Of a stretch of 64,000 nt of DNA, positions 1-10,871 are shown piece after piece; position 1 is the first letter of the stretch; each line of letters begins with the position of its first letter. Source of the stretch: Talpa occidentalis (lineage: Eukaryota; Chordata; Mammalia; Eulipotyphla; Talpidae). The position numbers and the translations under genes were made by a program. The DNA lies in the NCBI RefSeq assembly GCF_014898055.3, contig NW_023601104.1, positions 44,637,199-44,701,198 on the forward strand. The letters are read 5' to 3'. A model generated the notes under the pieces. It did not search any database and was not told the DNA's origin. It saw only the letters and a program-made list of their open reading frames with translations.

Positions 1-34
1 TTTTGAAATCTACGGGTCTTCTCTCTAATCCATC

Positions 35-415
35 TGTAGAGTAAGGTAAAAAGTATCATGCTTTTCTGCCCTCCCACCATTAGGATAGAGGACAGAACCC
101 TATGGTCCCAAATGCATGTCTGATGGCGGGCACCTGGAGTAGGGTGTGGGCATATGTAGATGGGATTCACCTGGGCTGAGATTGGGCTTATAAGGGCAGC
201 GTCACAGAGACACCAGCAGAAGCAGAGAGAACAGAACTACCAGAAGAAGCAGAGAGCAGAACCATGAGAGAAGCAACAGAGAACGCGGGGAGCCCAGACA
301 GAGTGAAGACTTGCTGGGGGCTGCAAAAGCCACTGAGGGCTCCAGGACTCTCTCTCTCCTTCACCCATCTGCATAGGGTCATAGAGATCCTGTACTGGTC
401 CTTCCTGCCCTTACA
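35..415 (+). mobile_element. Solo LTR, copy A of a young ERV family (plus sense)
   Basis: A 381-bp element begins TGTAGAG and ends CTTACA, flanked by a perfect 5-bp direct repeat CCATC (30-34 and 416-420). It aligns along its length with the reverse complements of 529-936 and 1288-1729. It keeps the U3 start and a TATAAG-type box near 188-194. The segment carrying the AATAAA polyadenylation signal in the sister copies is missing, so there is an internal deletion near 328-332. Five-bp duplications are usual for gamma/class I-like retroviruses; the class assignment is inferred. No internal retroviral genes flank it, so it is a solo LTR. Confidence 0.78.
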
Positions 416-523
416 CCATCAATTTCCAGAACACCATTTCCCATGTTCCTTGTTCATGCCACTGTCCAGCAGGGCAAGCCACAGATAAGAGTTGCTAAAA
501 GCTGCTTATGTCTTCAAATGCAG

Positions 524-941
524 ATGCTTGTAGGGTCAGGAAGACCTCTGAGCAGGTTTTCTAGGATCCAGCAGACCGGGTAAAGAAGGAGTCAGAGTCC
601 TCAGTGGTTTTGCAGGCTTTTATTGGGATTTACCAGGTACACAGCAGGCAGGGGTGATGGGGGGCCAGCAGGATGGCAGGCCCCAGCTAGTCTTCACTCT
701 GGGTTCTCCGGCCTTCTCTTCCATTCTCTCTGCTCTTCTCATGGCTCTGCTTCTCTCTCGGCTTCTGCTGCTGCTGCTGGCGTCCCTGTGACGACGCCCT
801 TAAAAGTCCAGTCTGTCAGCCCGGGTGTACCCACTTCAGGTGCCCGCCATCAGGCATGCATTTAGGATCACAGGGTTCCCTCATCTATCCAATGGCGGGA
901 GGGCAGAAAAGCCTGATACCTTTTATCTACCCTACAATGCT
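524..941 (-). mobile_element. Solo LTR, copy B (529-936) with target duplication
   Basis: A 408-bp LTR, TGTAGGG...CCTACA, bounded by 5-bp repeats ATGCT at 524-528 and 937-941. Sense is on the minus strand: the reverse complement of 618-623 gives AATAAA followed by a short GC-rich end, and a TTAAGGGCG TATA-like region lies near 797-806. Its R/U5 portion carries a short GCT/CTG triplet run near 757-780. It matches copy A (opposite orientation) and copy C (same orientation). The separate target duplications show that A, B and C inserted independently and did not arise by local duplication. Confidence 0.82.
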
Positions 942-1033
942 TTTATAGACTTCTTTATAACTCAGACACATCCAATTGGTTACTGCAATCCAGGGGGTGG
1001 AGGGAAGGGCAGGCATAAATAGAGGGACTTACA

Positions 1034-1047
1034 TCCTCCCCCTTTTC
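1034..1047 (-). other. Candidate retroviral polypurine tract
   Basis: On the minus strand this reads GAAAAGGGGGAGGA and is followed immediately by TGTAAG. That is the expected junction between the plus-strand primer of a retrovirus and the start of its 3' LTR. It supports an ERV internal region to the right (minus sense) and an LTR to the left. The call rests only on composition and position. Confidence 0.45.
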
Positions 1048-1083
1048 AAAATTGAAGTTTTATATCCTTTAAGACTCAATAGA
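1048..1083 (-). other. Possible ERV internal remnant next to the polypurine tract
   Basis: A short segment between the candidate polypurine tract and the SINE insertion. Its sequence continues after the SINE at about 1843. If the LTR reading is right, this would be the 3' end of an internal retroviral region. No retroviral coding motif was recognised in it. Confidence 0.25.
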
Positions 1084-1843
1084 GTCCTATAAGTTTTTTT
1101 TTTTTTTTAAGATTTATTCATTTATTTATACAAGCACAGTCAGAAGCACAGGAGGGTATAGTCAGAAGCACGGGAGGGTGAGAAAATTCACCAGAGCCAA
1201 AGCGGGGAGCAGAACAGGCAGAAGGACAGAGGTACACTGCTGAGGGGAGCAGCAGGCAGCAGGAGAGGTCTGTGTGCCATGTGGGACTGTAGGGGCCGGA
1301 CTGGCCACAGTGCAGGTTTTCTGATCCCATGCAGACCGGGTAAAGGAGGAGTCAGAGTCCTTAGTGGGTTTTTGCAGGTCTTTTATTGGGGTTCACCAGG
1401 CATATGGCAGGCAGGGGTGCTGGCTGGGGGGCTGGGAGGCTAGCAGGCCTCCCAGCCCCCAGCAAGTCTTCACTCTGTCTGGGCTCTCTGGCGTTCGTTC
1501 TGCTGCTTCTCGGCTTCTCTTTTCGGCTTCGGCTGCTGCTGCGGCTGCTGCTACTGGTGTCCCCGTGACGCCGCCCTTAAAAGCACAGTCTTAACTCAGC
1601 TGAATCCCATCTACCTATGCCCACACCCTATTCCAGGTGCCCGCCATCAGGCATGCATTCAGGACAAGGATCCATCATCTATCCTGATGGCGGAAGGGCA
1701 GAAAAGCCTGATATTTTCTTTACCCTACAGGGACCCTCACCGGTGGCCGGGGATCAAACTGGTACTGTGGAGGCTTCGGGCAGCTTTGCAGCCCAGTGCT
1801 CAACCGCTGTGCCACCAGGGGAGGCCCCAGTCCTATAAGTTTT
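1083..1843 (-). mobile_element. tRNA-derived SINE split by an LTR insertion
   Basis: A minus-sense SINE occupies 1098-1287 and 1735-1828. Together these give the tail (AAGATTTATT-type A/T-rich 3' end at left), the body and the tRNA-like head with the A box at right. It is flanked by a 15-bp target duplication, AGTCCTATAAGTTTT (1083-1097 and 1829-1843). The body is interrupted by LTR copy C. Because the LTR lies inside the SINE, the SINE is the older insertion. It belongs to the subtype carrying an AGAAGGAC stretch in the middle. Confidence 0.9.
1283..1734 (-). mobile_element. Solo LTR, copy C (1288-1729), inserted in a SINE
   Basis: A 442-bp element begins TGTAGGGG and ends CCCTACA, with near-perfect terminal inverted TGTAGGG/CCCTACA. 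It is flanked by the 5-bp repeat GGGAC (1283-1287 and 1730-1734), which is contiguous SINE sequence when joined. Sense is minus: the reverse complement of 1382-1387 is AATAAA, and the TATA-like region lies near 1574. A GCT/GGC triplet-rich stretch lies near 1528-1556. It is the longest and best preserved of the three sister LTRs. Confidence 0.88.
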
Positions 1844-4125
1844 ATCCATAATTTATATCTTCAAATTCTTTTAACACTGGGAAATGCAGATAATTGTGGA
1901 TAAAACTAGATGACATGATGTTCTCAATCGGAAACTTGTGTTTATATCAATTTGCAATCCTCTGAGGATCCCTGCCAGATCTTTTCAGTGTCATTAGGCT
2001 TCCATGACTATTAGGTGTGAGTTAATGCCTTTGCAGTTCTGTGCTGTCAAACAGCGCTTTTTCCCCTCATTGTTGTTCTGTGCCTGTGTGTGGGCATGGA
2101 GGTTTGGGGAAGGTGGAACCAGCAACTAAAATATATGACCCATCACGTAAAGCCTCAGTTATTACACGGAAAAGTGTGAAAAATATATAGAGCATTGAAT
2201 TTGGCTTTGAAAATTTTAAATGTAATTTGCTTTCCTTTTTAAATAAAAACCAGACACTTAGTAACTTGTTCTATAAAGTAGAGTCAACAGGAAGAAGGTA
2301 AAAGGTACCGATGTTCGATGCACAGAAAATCCTGACAACTCTCCCATCCATTTATATCAGAAGAATCTGACCACTTCTTACCTTTTTACTTTTAAGATCC
2401 TGAATGAAACCCTTATTACCTCTCACTTGGGATGATGAACCCAGCCAAACAAGTAGGCAAATTTCATCTTGTCATTCCCTTCCTCAAAACTGTAATAATG
2501 TCCTAAGCCATTAAGAAAAAAATGTCAAAGTTCTTTAAAGCTGCAGAAAGAAAGCGTTACTCGTCATCATCACCTCCTCCTCCTATTCATCTCTGCTTCA
2601 GGCATTGGCCACTTGATTATTGCTCAGATGTGTCAACTTGTTTCTACATTGGGGATTTTTAACATTACTTTTCCTTCCTCCAGAAACACTTCTCTCTCAG
2701 ACACACGCAATGGGGTGGACTCATTGAATTAAGAACAAGAGCATCTTTCCTATACTTGCCATCCCTTTTTATTAGTATTTAAAATAATGCTTCCTGCTTT
2801 GTATATATGTGTATGTATCTATCTTTATTCACAATTATTTTTAAAGTAGCTTGAGTTCATATTGGAACCCCATTTACTGCCCTTAAAGTTGCTCCCTAGG
2901 AGTCCTGATTTTGATTCTTTAGACTTGTCTTGGGTTATTTGTCTCCATTGTACAAAACTCTGCATACTTTTCTTGATGCATCCTTTTTAATCACTGTTTA
3001 TTGATTTTCTTTTATACACAATCAAGATTTCCTTCTTTCATACCTCCTTCCCAAAATGCCACTCACGTCCTTTAAAAATTTGGTTTCATTCAAATTTTCT
3101 GGTTAAATTTATTGTCTTCATTATATGATGATAGGAATATTTTCCACTGCTATGTCACATGTATGTTTTATTATCTACATCATTTATTTTCCGAAATTAA
3201 TATCTGCCTCATTTTTCATTTTATTTTTCTGTGTATCTATTTTCTATTCCACATTATTACTCCATTTTTTCCTGATGACGTCTTCTATGTTATTTTGTCC
3301 ATTTGCTTGCTGGTCTGTTCTTACTTGGGTCCCTTCTACCTCTCTTCTGTTAAATCTCATTCTCTCCTTCTTAGTTTATAACTTCATTTTTCTGGAGCTT
3401 ATCTTCTAGGATCCATAAAAAGGAAAAATGGAATGTAATTTTTTGTAACTTTGTCTGTCTAAATAAGAATTCATTTTATCCTTGCATTTAATTTATAAAT
3501 GAGCTGAATGCAGAGTTCTACACTGAAAGCCATCTCCTGCAGGACTAATGATCACATTAGGCCTAAGTTTTCTAGCTGTTGCAGCTGAGTTTCTGTGAGA
3601 CGTGATTTTAGTTCCTTTGTATGGAAGCAGTTTTACTCTTGGATGATTTTAGAAACTTGTCTTTATCCTTGACATGTAGAATATTCAAGATGGTATGCTT
3701 TGGTGTAGGATTTCATCATTGTACTTTGTGACACCCTCTGTCAGTCCTATGTTGGAGACACATGTCTCTCATTTATAGGGAATTTTGTTCTATTAGTTCT
3801 TTGATATTAATAGTTTGCTTCCACCTGTTTTTATTAGTCTCATTTTATTTAATGCCTTTTACTGATATAATGGAAATCTTGAATAGTCTTTTAAAAATTC
3901 AAAAGGTCTGTTCTCTTTGATTTTTAATAGCCCTCTTTTTGTTCTCTTTTCTGGGATTTTCCATGGCTTTATCTCTATCATCTCCTTTTTAATAAAAAAA
4001 AGTTCACTGTTGTATTTTAAATTTTCAACATGTATTTCATATAATCCAAATTGTTATTTTAGTAGATTATTTTAGTAATGTAATATACACCTTTTCTTTT
4101 TTCCCATAACCTGACAATGCATTAG
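1844..4125. other. Non-coding stretch, old L2-like and unresolved repeat sequence
   Basis: No exon-like ORF is supported. About 2430-2780 resembles a plus-strand L2 3' region (wording such as CATTCCCTTCCTC and ACTTTTCCTTCCTCCAGAAACAC), at low confidence. The T-rich stretch 2870-4120 has the strand-biased pyrimidine-rich texture of a decayed LINE read in reverse, but I could not name a family. The small ORFs here are chance ORFs in low-complexity sequence. Confidence 0.35.
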
Positions 4126-4410
4126 CTGACATGGCTTTTTTTTTTTAAAGATTTATTTATTTATACAAGAACCGGGGTACAGACCAGATGTGCAGGAGGG
4201 TGAGAGGATTCACCAAAGACAGAACAGGAAACAGAACAGGCAGACTGATGAAATACACTGCTGAGGGGAGCAACGGATGAGACAGGAGTGGTCTGCGGCG
4301 CCATGTGGGACCCTCGCCGGCCAGCAGGGATCGAACCCGCGCTGCAGACAGCTTCATAGTGCTGCACTCAACTGCTTGCGCCACCAGGGGAGGCCCTGAC
4401 ATGGCTTTTT
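4126..4410 (-). mobile_element. tRNA-derived SINE, divergent subtype
   Basis: A full-length minus-sense SINE (4141-4395) with target duplication CTGACATGGCTTTTT (4126-4140 and 4396-4410). The tRNA-related head is at the right end, with a B-box-like GATCGAACCC at 4329-4338 (read on the plus strand). It carries the GATGAGACAGGAG variant in the body instead of GGCGGCAGGAG, placing it in the subtype shared with copies at 7.1, 40.4, 48.9 and 60.2 kb. The long duplication points to LINE-driven retroposition. Confidence 0.9.
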
Positions 4411-6560
4411 GTACACCTCATTTCTTGTCATACATCAAATCTTGTTTTAAAAGGCACCTTGTTATTTTCCTTTATAGCAACTTAAATTTGAATTTTGTAA
4501 TTACTCATTTATTTTTATACTTGTTTATTGTCTTTCTACCTCTGCTAGAATGTTTTTGATGGTAGAGCTATCTTTTACTTTACTGTATACCATATAATGT
4601 TTGGTATATGATCAAATACTGGTTAATGTTGATGAAGAAGGAAATTAAAATGATTCAGAGAAGGAGAGGATACATCAGAGGGAGTCATAACCATATAAAA
4701 TGAATGGCTTATTTGTAGAAATTGAATTTACTAAATTAGTGGATGTAGGAAAACCTTTGCTGTTTAGTGTTATTATAGAGAATCAGACATACTCAATAGC
4801 AGAAAGCCACAATACTTAGATTCTTAATAACTCAATAATGATGTGAAGCAAGAGCATAATTATTATTTGATCAAGTGGGCCAGTAGACTCAGTGAGATGA
4901 AAATAGTGAACTGTGCAATTCAGAGTTGGTCTGACAAGAAGACTGTTTCCTCATGGTGATATGTGGGTGAAAATGCTTACCTCAAACGAACAAAATTTTA
5001 ATAAATTACATAGTACCAAGAGTTCTTGTTAGCTTCACCTTGGAATAGCCTTTTGGGAAGAAATTATGAACATAGGAAATGACTTTGGTTATAAATAAAA
5101 GATATTGCACTGAGCTTGCAATCAGAGGAACTTCCTAGTTCCTCAAGACTTGTAACTACTACAAATGTTTTTGTAATCAGTGTAAAGAAACCACATTATT
5201 TCACCTAGGTTCCATTTTTTTTTTCCCCATGAAGAAAACCGTCAGCTGGAGGACAGAATGATTCATATGATTCATTTTCGTGATTGTTTTGTGAAATAGT
5301 TTGGGGTAAAAGAAATTTTAGCAATTTGCTGTTTCCTTAGTTCGCTGCGGCTACCATGGACTTAAACCTTTAATAAGGAGTTAGAACAGATAGAAGAGGG
5401 CAAATATCAAAAAGACATGTTTTATGAGTTCAAAAAGGTATGGCAAATGCATTTGTCCAGCTGCAAAGATGTGATCATGTGAAAGTTATTTCAGCTCTGA
5501 GTTTATCAATTTCCTGAGAATTGTAACATTTGTGATATGATCTATAGTGCTTTTGGGGAAAAGTGTTCTGAGGGACAATAAAGTAGAATGAATCATTTCC
5601 TAGACAGACTTTTAAAGGAGTCCAAATTGGAACTGAGTGAGAGGCAGAAGGAGGTGGTAGCATTATTATGTTTTGGTTATCACCAGGACCTAAAACACAG
5701 TAAGAGACTCAGCATCATTTTCGATGTAATAAAATTTAAATGTTAAATCTATAGCAATGTTGATGACATTTGAACTTAGGCAGCCTAGGTTCAGGGATCT
5801 TCCAGTCTGGGATATTTAATTACAAGGGGAATTCAGAGTTGTGTATAGGATTGAGAATATTTGTAATTATTCATTTGTGACTTTTTATGGTATCTCTATA
5901 TCTGCTAGAATGTTTTTTGATGGTAAAACTATCTTTTGTTTATTACTGTATACCACAAATAATGCTTGAAGGAAACGAAGTTCCTAAGACAAACTTCTGA
6001 TAGGCATGAAGAAATTTAAGGAAGTTATAAGTGGAAAATCAATCAAGGGATGGGTGTAACTCATTAGTCAGCATTTAAGCTGCAAATAAATGATTACTTA
6101 GACACTTTGAAAAAAGAAGAAATATCACCTCTAGGGACCTTTTGAAGTTAAAGTTGTTTCAAATGGAACTATTTATTTAGGAAGTGATATGTTTCATCTT
6201 TCAGAGGGCCACTGATATACACATCCAGTAAAAGCATTTATCTTGATGGACCATTACTTTATTCTTATTCATTTTATTAACCATTTATCTCTTAGGGGAA
6301 TTGTTTAAATATTTAATGCTTCTTCATATTTATTATGCAGCAAACAACAGACCACTAACTTTCCAAAGAAACTATAGTAGCTTACACATTGTTACTCTGA
6401 AAATTTGTTTTTATATTCAGCAGTTCTTCCTGCTCATCTGAAAACTCATCTTTTGTTTAAGTATTCTTGTCAGAATAAGGGAAGAACTGTAAAGCGAAAG
6501 TCATGAGCTCTTACTTTTTTCTTAGCAACTATAATCATTTCATTCTTTTTTATATTATTA
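4411..6560. other. AT-rich intergenic or intronic DNA, nothing recognised
   Basis: No coding, RNA or named repeat feature could be supported. About 5870-5960 resembles 4490-4600: both contain TCTGCTAGAATGTTTTTGATGG-like wording followed by a TACTGTATACCA phrase. This is a short diverged duplication between the two sites. Confidence 0.4.
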
Positions 6561-6851
6561 TTTTTAAAGATTTATTTATTCATTCATTCATTCATTCATT
6601 TATACAAGCACTGGGTACAGTCAGAAGCGCGGGAGGGTGAGAGAATTCACCAGAGCCAGAGCGGGGAGCAGAGCAGGCAAAAGGACCGAAGTACACTGCT
6701 GAGGGGAGCAGTGGGCGGCAGGAGAGGTCTGCGCACTATGTGGGACCCTTCTGCGGAGGCCAGGGAGCAGCCAGGGACTGATCCCGTGCTGCAGAGGCTA
6801 CAGGCAGCTACGCAACCCAGCGCTCAACTGCTGCGCCACTGGGGAGGCCCC
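6561..6851 (-). mobile_element. tRNA-derived SINE with ATTC-expanded tail
   Basis: A full-length minus-sense copy of the AGAAGGACC subtype. The tail holds a run of about five CATT/ATTC units (6580-6600), a microsatellite grown from the normal TTTATT tail. The head is at right, with an intact B-box-like region near 6778. A clear target duplication could not be defined; TTCATTCTT on the left is only loosely matched by TTTATTCTT on the right. Confidence 0.88.
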
Positions 6852-7099
6852 CTATCAATTTATTCTTAACAAAAGTTACTTAATAAAATCATTTCTTCTG
6901 CTTCTAAAATGTCCATTTGTTTTCCAAATCTCTTAAAAACACTGAGGTTTCTCATAGCTTACTTCAGATTGGAGACTGATATCAGACATAATACTCCTTT
7001 GAAAACCAGATGAATATTAACACTTTCTAATTAGATAATGTTTTATTTTGTTTTGAATACCCCCCTTATTTATCTTTTGCACTATTCTACAAAAAAAAA

Positions 7100-7384
7100 T
7101 TCTGTAAAAGGGGCCTTCCTGGTGGTGTAGGCAGTTGAGCACCCCACTGTGAAGCTGTCAGCAGCCTGTGTAGTGTGGGTTTGATACTGGCCGGCCGGCA
7201 AGAATCCCACATGGCAAAGCAGACATCTCTTGTCTCGCCCGCTGCTCCCCTCAGCAGTGTATTTCGTCAGTCTGCCTGTTCCGTTCCCTGCTCTGTCTTC
7301 GGTGAATCCTTTCATCCTCCCATGCATCTGGCCTGTACCCGGTTCTTGTATAAAAATAAATCTCAAAAAAAAATTCCGTAAAAG
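7100..7384 (+). mobile_element. tRNA-derived SINE, plus sense, diverged
   Basis: A plus-sense SINE (about 7111-7373) beginning GGGCCTTCCTGGTGG and ending in ATAAATCTC plus A-run. Flanking repeats TTCTGTAAAAG (7100-7110) and TTCCGTAAAAG (7374-7384) differ by one base. The head is diverged, with GGTTTGATACT at the B box and a mutated A box, so Pol III activity is unlikely. Body wording (TCAGTCTGCCTGTTCC) matches the GATGAGACAGG subtype. Confidence 0.88.
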
Positions 7385-7994
7385 TAAATTACCAGACAAG
7401 GAATTTAGCTGACAATAAAATTAACTTTGTTTACCCATTCCAAATCTAAAATATGAAAGATTGAAAACCCAAATAATAAACTATTTAAAAAAATCCTATT
7501 TTTGTAATATTCAGTATTCTGTTTAAAGGAGTCCACATTTCTAATTAAAAAATAAAAGAATATTTTCCCATTTAATTGCAATATTTTTTGAAAAGGAGAT
7601 GTCATATGCTTTGTTGGAAAAAGATACCAAAAATTCATGGGACTTGAAAACATGAGGAAGAAGGCAGTATAAGACCACCTTCTCTGTTCTATAACAGTGT
7701 TACCACAGATCAGTCTACAACCTGATCCTTCAGTGGTGGCTACTTGTTTATTTCATTGTTCCTTTCTCCAGCCTTTACATTTTTCCGGTCTTAAATTCTT
7801 ATCTCAATCTTTTGCCATTCTATTTAAATTTAGAATTTTTTATTTAAACATTTTTTTGTAACTCTAAACGCCTATCTTAAAATTCTACCATATTTGTTCA
7901 TTATGTATTATTTTCAGTTAGCTGCATTCCCCCCGCCCCCACCCCCCTTGGCATTATAGATAAAACTTGAATTTCAATGAGAAGTCAGCATTAA

Positions 7995-8145
7995 AATTGT
8001 GGATCTGAGACTTTTCGGCTGTTAGAACTTGGACAAGTTTCTTAACCTTGCTGAACTTCAGTTTCTTCATCCATAAAATTGAAAAATCAATATCTATCTC
8101 ATAATATTGTTGTGGGTAGCAAGGGAAATAATGTATATAAAGGTG
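7995..8145 (+). repeat. MIR (mammal-wide SINE), plus sense
   Basis: The order of phrases is that of the MIR core: GACAAGTTTCTTAACC, CTTCAGTTTCTTCATC, AAAATTGAAAAATC, then a GTTGTGGGTAGCAAGGGAAATAATG-like segment (8110-8136). It is old and diverged, with no target duplication visible. Confidence 0.7.
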
Positions 8146-9987
8146 TGAGGATAAAATTGGCAATGTGAAGACTAAAAATGCTCTTCCTCTTCTTTTTACC
8201 ACTAGTTCCCATTTCTTATCTAAACTGGGTTTCATTTTTCAGTTTCTAATATAATATAACATGCAATAGAGTATGACTATACAGCCTGATTTTGTGCTGT
8301 TGTCCCAATGAAAAGACAGACAGCAAATAATGGGCATGGCATCATCTAATTAGAAAACACGCCTTTGATATCTTCTTTCCTTGGTAAATATAAGTCAATT
8401 TCACTCTAGGTTATCAAAAGGCTATAAATATATAGGACAGACTGTATGGGGTAGGACACTGATATGTACATAACAGATTGAAGGAAATAATGATGACAGA
8501 AACAGCTCCTGCCTCCTATCTAGTGCCGCAGAGACATCTTAATAGGGGTGAAAGAAATACTTTTTTTTAAAAGCCATTTTAGGAAATGGTTATAGACCTC
8601 CAGGGCAGAGCAGGGAGGCAGATCAGGAAATATTTATGCAGAGGAGGGATGCCTATAAAAACTGTAGAACATTGATCACAAGGGATTGTAGAAGTACTCT
8701 GATACCAACTCAAATTGGAGCAGGACAATGGCCACCGACTGTGTATTTTCAATACAGCACAGGCCAGTAACTGATAAAGCAATTGTTGGAACAGAAAACA
8801 GTCTTTGTTTTAAGAATTTGGTCATGTAATCTTGCAAACTTCACTTTTAAATAGTAATGAGAGTTTTAAGGAGCTGTAAGAGTAATAACCTGATTCTTTC
8901 CCTGGCCTAAGTCACTCCCTACAACTCAGTCAGTATAGAGAAGCTCATTCAATCTTGGAGGCTAGGAGGCCACTGAAGCAGGATTATACTAAGTGTCCCT
9001 CAGTGGAATGACAACCTGAATGTGCTTCCCTGAGTGTAAAATGATACCAGCAAAACTGTGGCACTAGTAGATGAATATACATGTTTTCTTTAACTCAGCT
9101 TTACAACAACAAGGTCAAACAGTCAAAATTACAAAATTTTATTTCAGTAACTTTGAAGTATCCTCAATCACCTGATTTTCTGAGGACATAGCTCAACATT
9201 ACCTACCTTATCATTTGCCATCCAAACAAATTTTGAACAAGTTGTCATATATAAGGGGAGCAGATAAAAGAAACCAGTTCACATTAGGAATTTAATGAAA
9301 CATCTGTTTAATTTACCCCTTCTTCCTGAAAGGGAAATTTCAAGCATTGAGGATAAGCTACTGCAAAATTATTTTTGAAGATAATCCTGAATCACTGTGC
9401 ATAATAACTGCCTAGAATCTTGTCATTTGGTTACCTATTAGAATCACATGTCACAGCAATATGCTACTGAGACGAGTGAGGAGGTACTTTACAGGCAGGG
9501 AATTCAAATTTCAATTTGACTACATGTCTTCAAAAGATGATAGTTCAATACAGAATGAAAAACAACAGTGAGATACCTTTGCTAAAGTGTGTCAGTAATA
9601 AATTTATTAAAGCTATGTAATCAAACAGAAGTTGGTTAAATATTGCCTTCAGAGCTACTATTTATTATTTCATAATTTAATTGGAAAGGAGGGAAATTGG
9701 ATCAACTCTTGATAAAGTTAATATGATACAATTAGTCAAGAGAAGTGTCTTCAGTTCAGGTAAATATTGCAGTAACACTGAAGCATAAGTTCTTGAACAC
9801 ATGTATTTTTCTTCCTTGGCTCTTTTTTTCTGCTATGTGAGAACATATCTATGTGCTACTATGTAGTTCAGAGCCATAACTAGACCATGACAAACTAGGT
9901 CTCAAGTTCCTTAAGTAGGAAGCAAAACTTTGGAGATATACATTAGTGTAAAAATCTACCAAGTGAGCAAATGTAAATGTATTTAGA

Positions 9988-9991
<4 letters not shown>

Positions 9992-10018
<27 letters not shown>
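9992..10018. repeat. (CA)n microsatellite
   Basis: A pure AC/CA dinucleotide run of about 13 units with flanking TA. Confidence 0.95.
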
Positions 10019-10024
<6 letters not shown>

Positions 10025-10039
10025 ATGGTCACTTACAAA

Positions 10040-10310
10040 GATATCCTGTAGTTAACTATTGCTGTGTGACAAAGAACTGAAAACCTTGTTGCTTAAACCT
10101 ATAACCATTTGTTTAGTTTACGAATCTGCAGTTTGGGCAGGGGTTAGAATACAGTGTTCCAGCTCACTCATAGCTGGCAAATTGGCACTGTTTGTTGGTA
10201 GGCAGCTCACATGGGGCTAAGGTTCAGTGACCTCAGTTCAGCTTCACTTGTTTTTCTCTGTGGGCTGTTTGTCTACTCTTGGCTTGGAGGCTGAGTCCCA
10301 AACTTAAGCA
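10040..10310 (+). repeat. Old mammalian interspersed repeat, family unresolved
   Basis: Contains the common mammalian phrase order CTATTGCTGTGTGACAAA..., ...TTGTTGCTTAAACC..., CAGTTTGGGCAGG, and a CTCACATGG stretch. I recognise this as a widespread ancient repeat but cannot name the family with certainty. It ends shortly before the SINE at 10375. Confidence 0.5.
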
Positions 10311-10360
10311 CTCCAACAAACTCAGGAAAGAGATATGGCCAGCTTACTAAAGTCTGAATT

Positions 10361-10697
10361 CAAAATGAGACTCAGGGCCTCCCCGGTGGCACAGCGGTTG
10401 AGCGCTGGGTTGTGAAGCTGCCCGCAGCCTCTGCAGCAGTTCGATCCCCGGGTGCTCCCTGGCCACCGGAGAAGGGTCCCACATGGCGCACAGACCTCTC
10501 CTGCCACCCGCTGCTCCCCTCAGCAGTGTGCTTTGGTCCTTCTGCCTGCTCTGCTCCCCGTTCTGGCTCTGGTGAATTCTCTCGCCCTCCTGTGCTTCTG
10601 ACTGTACCCAGTGCTTGTATAAATAAATAAATAAATCTTAAAAAAAAAAGTGCTGAAATCTTTTAAAAAAACAAAAAAAAAAACAAAATGAGACTCA
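10361..10697 (+). mobile_element. tRNA-derived SINE, plus sense, near-intact promoter
   Basis: A plus-sense SINE (10375-10683) with a perfect 14-bp target duplication CAAAATGAGACTCA (10361-10374 and 10684-10697). The head reads GGGCCTCCCCGGTGGCACAG, including an A-box-like TGGCACAGCGG (10386-10396). A B-box-like GTTCGATCCCC lies at 10439-10449. The 3' end is (TAAA)n followed by a long impure A-run. This is the best readable example of the family's sense strand in the window and looks relatively young. Confidence 0.93.
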
Positions 10698-10871
10698 ATG
10701 ATAATTTCCTCCATATTTTATTAGTCAGGCTGCCACAGAGCCCAGGTTGTTAAGGAAGAAACATGTAACCTCTACTTCTTGATGGAAAGGGTCAAAAACC
10801 TGGGGTCCGTATTGTGAATACTACATAACTCTTTAAAAAACTCACTTTGGTGTCAAAAAGTGGATTCAATA

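Larger units (their letters stand above)
1..1033 (-). mobile_element. Older LTR-like segment hosting two younger LTRs (partial)
   Basis: After removing the two younger LTRs inside it (35-415 and 529-936), the minus strand reads like the U3 part of a retroviral LTR. It begins TGTAAG at 1033-1028, directly after a purine-rich run (1034-1047). It then has a CCAAT box within a CCAATTGG palindrome near 971-979 and a TATAAAAG-like box near 939-949, ordered and spaced as in a promoter. No matching second LTR is visible and the left end runs off the window. LTR identity is inferred from architecture, not from a recognised family; an older non-LTR repeat remains possible. Confidence 0.42.
7385..10360. 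other. AT-rich non-coding stretch with scattered old repeats
   Basis: Apart from the MIR, the CA repeat and the unresolved old repeat annotated separately, no gene or named element is seen. A C-rich run lies at 7929-7947. No ORF shows coding-like conservation that I recognise. Confidence 0.4.

Noticed and set aside
10439..10449. A functional tRNA gene at the A/B-box sequences
   Set aside because: The boxes belong to the SINE head; no complete cloverleaf with acceptor and anticodon stems is supported.
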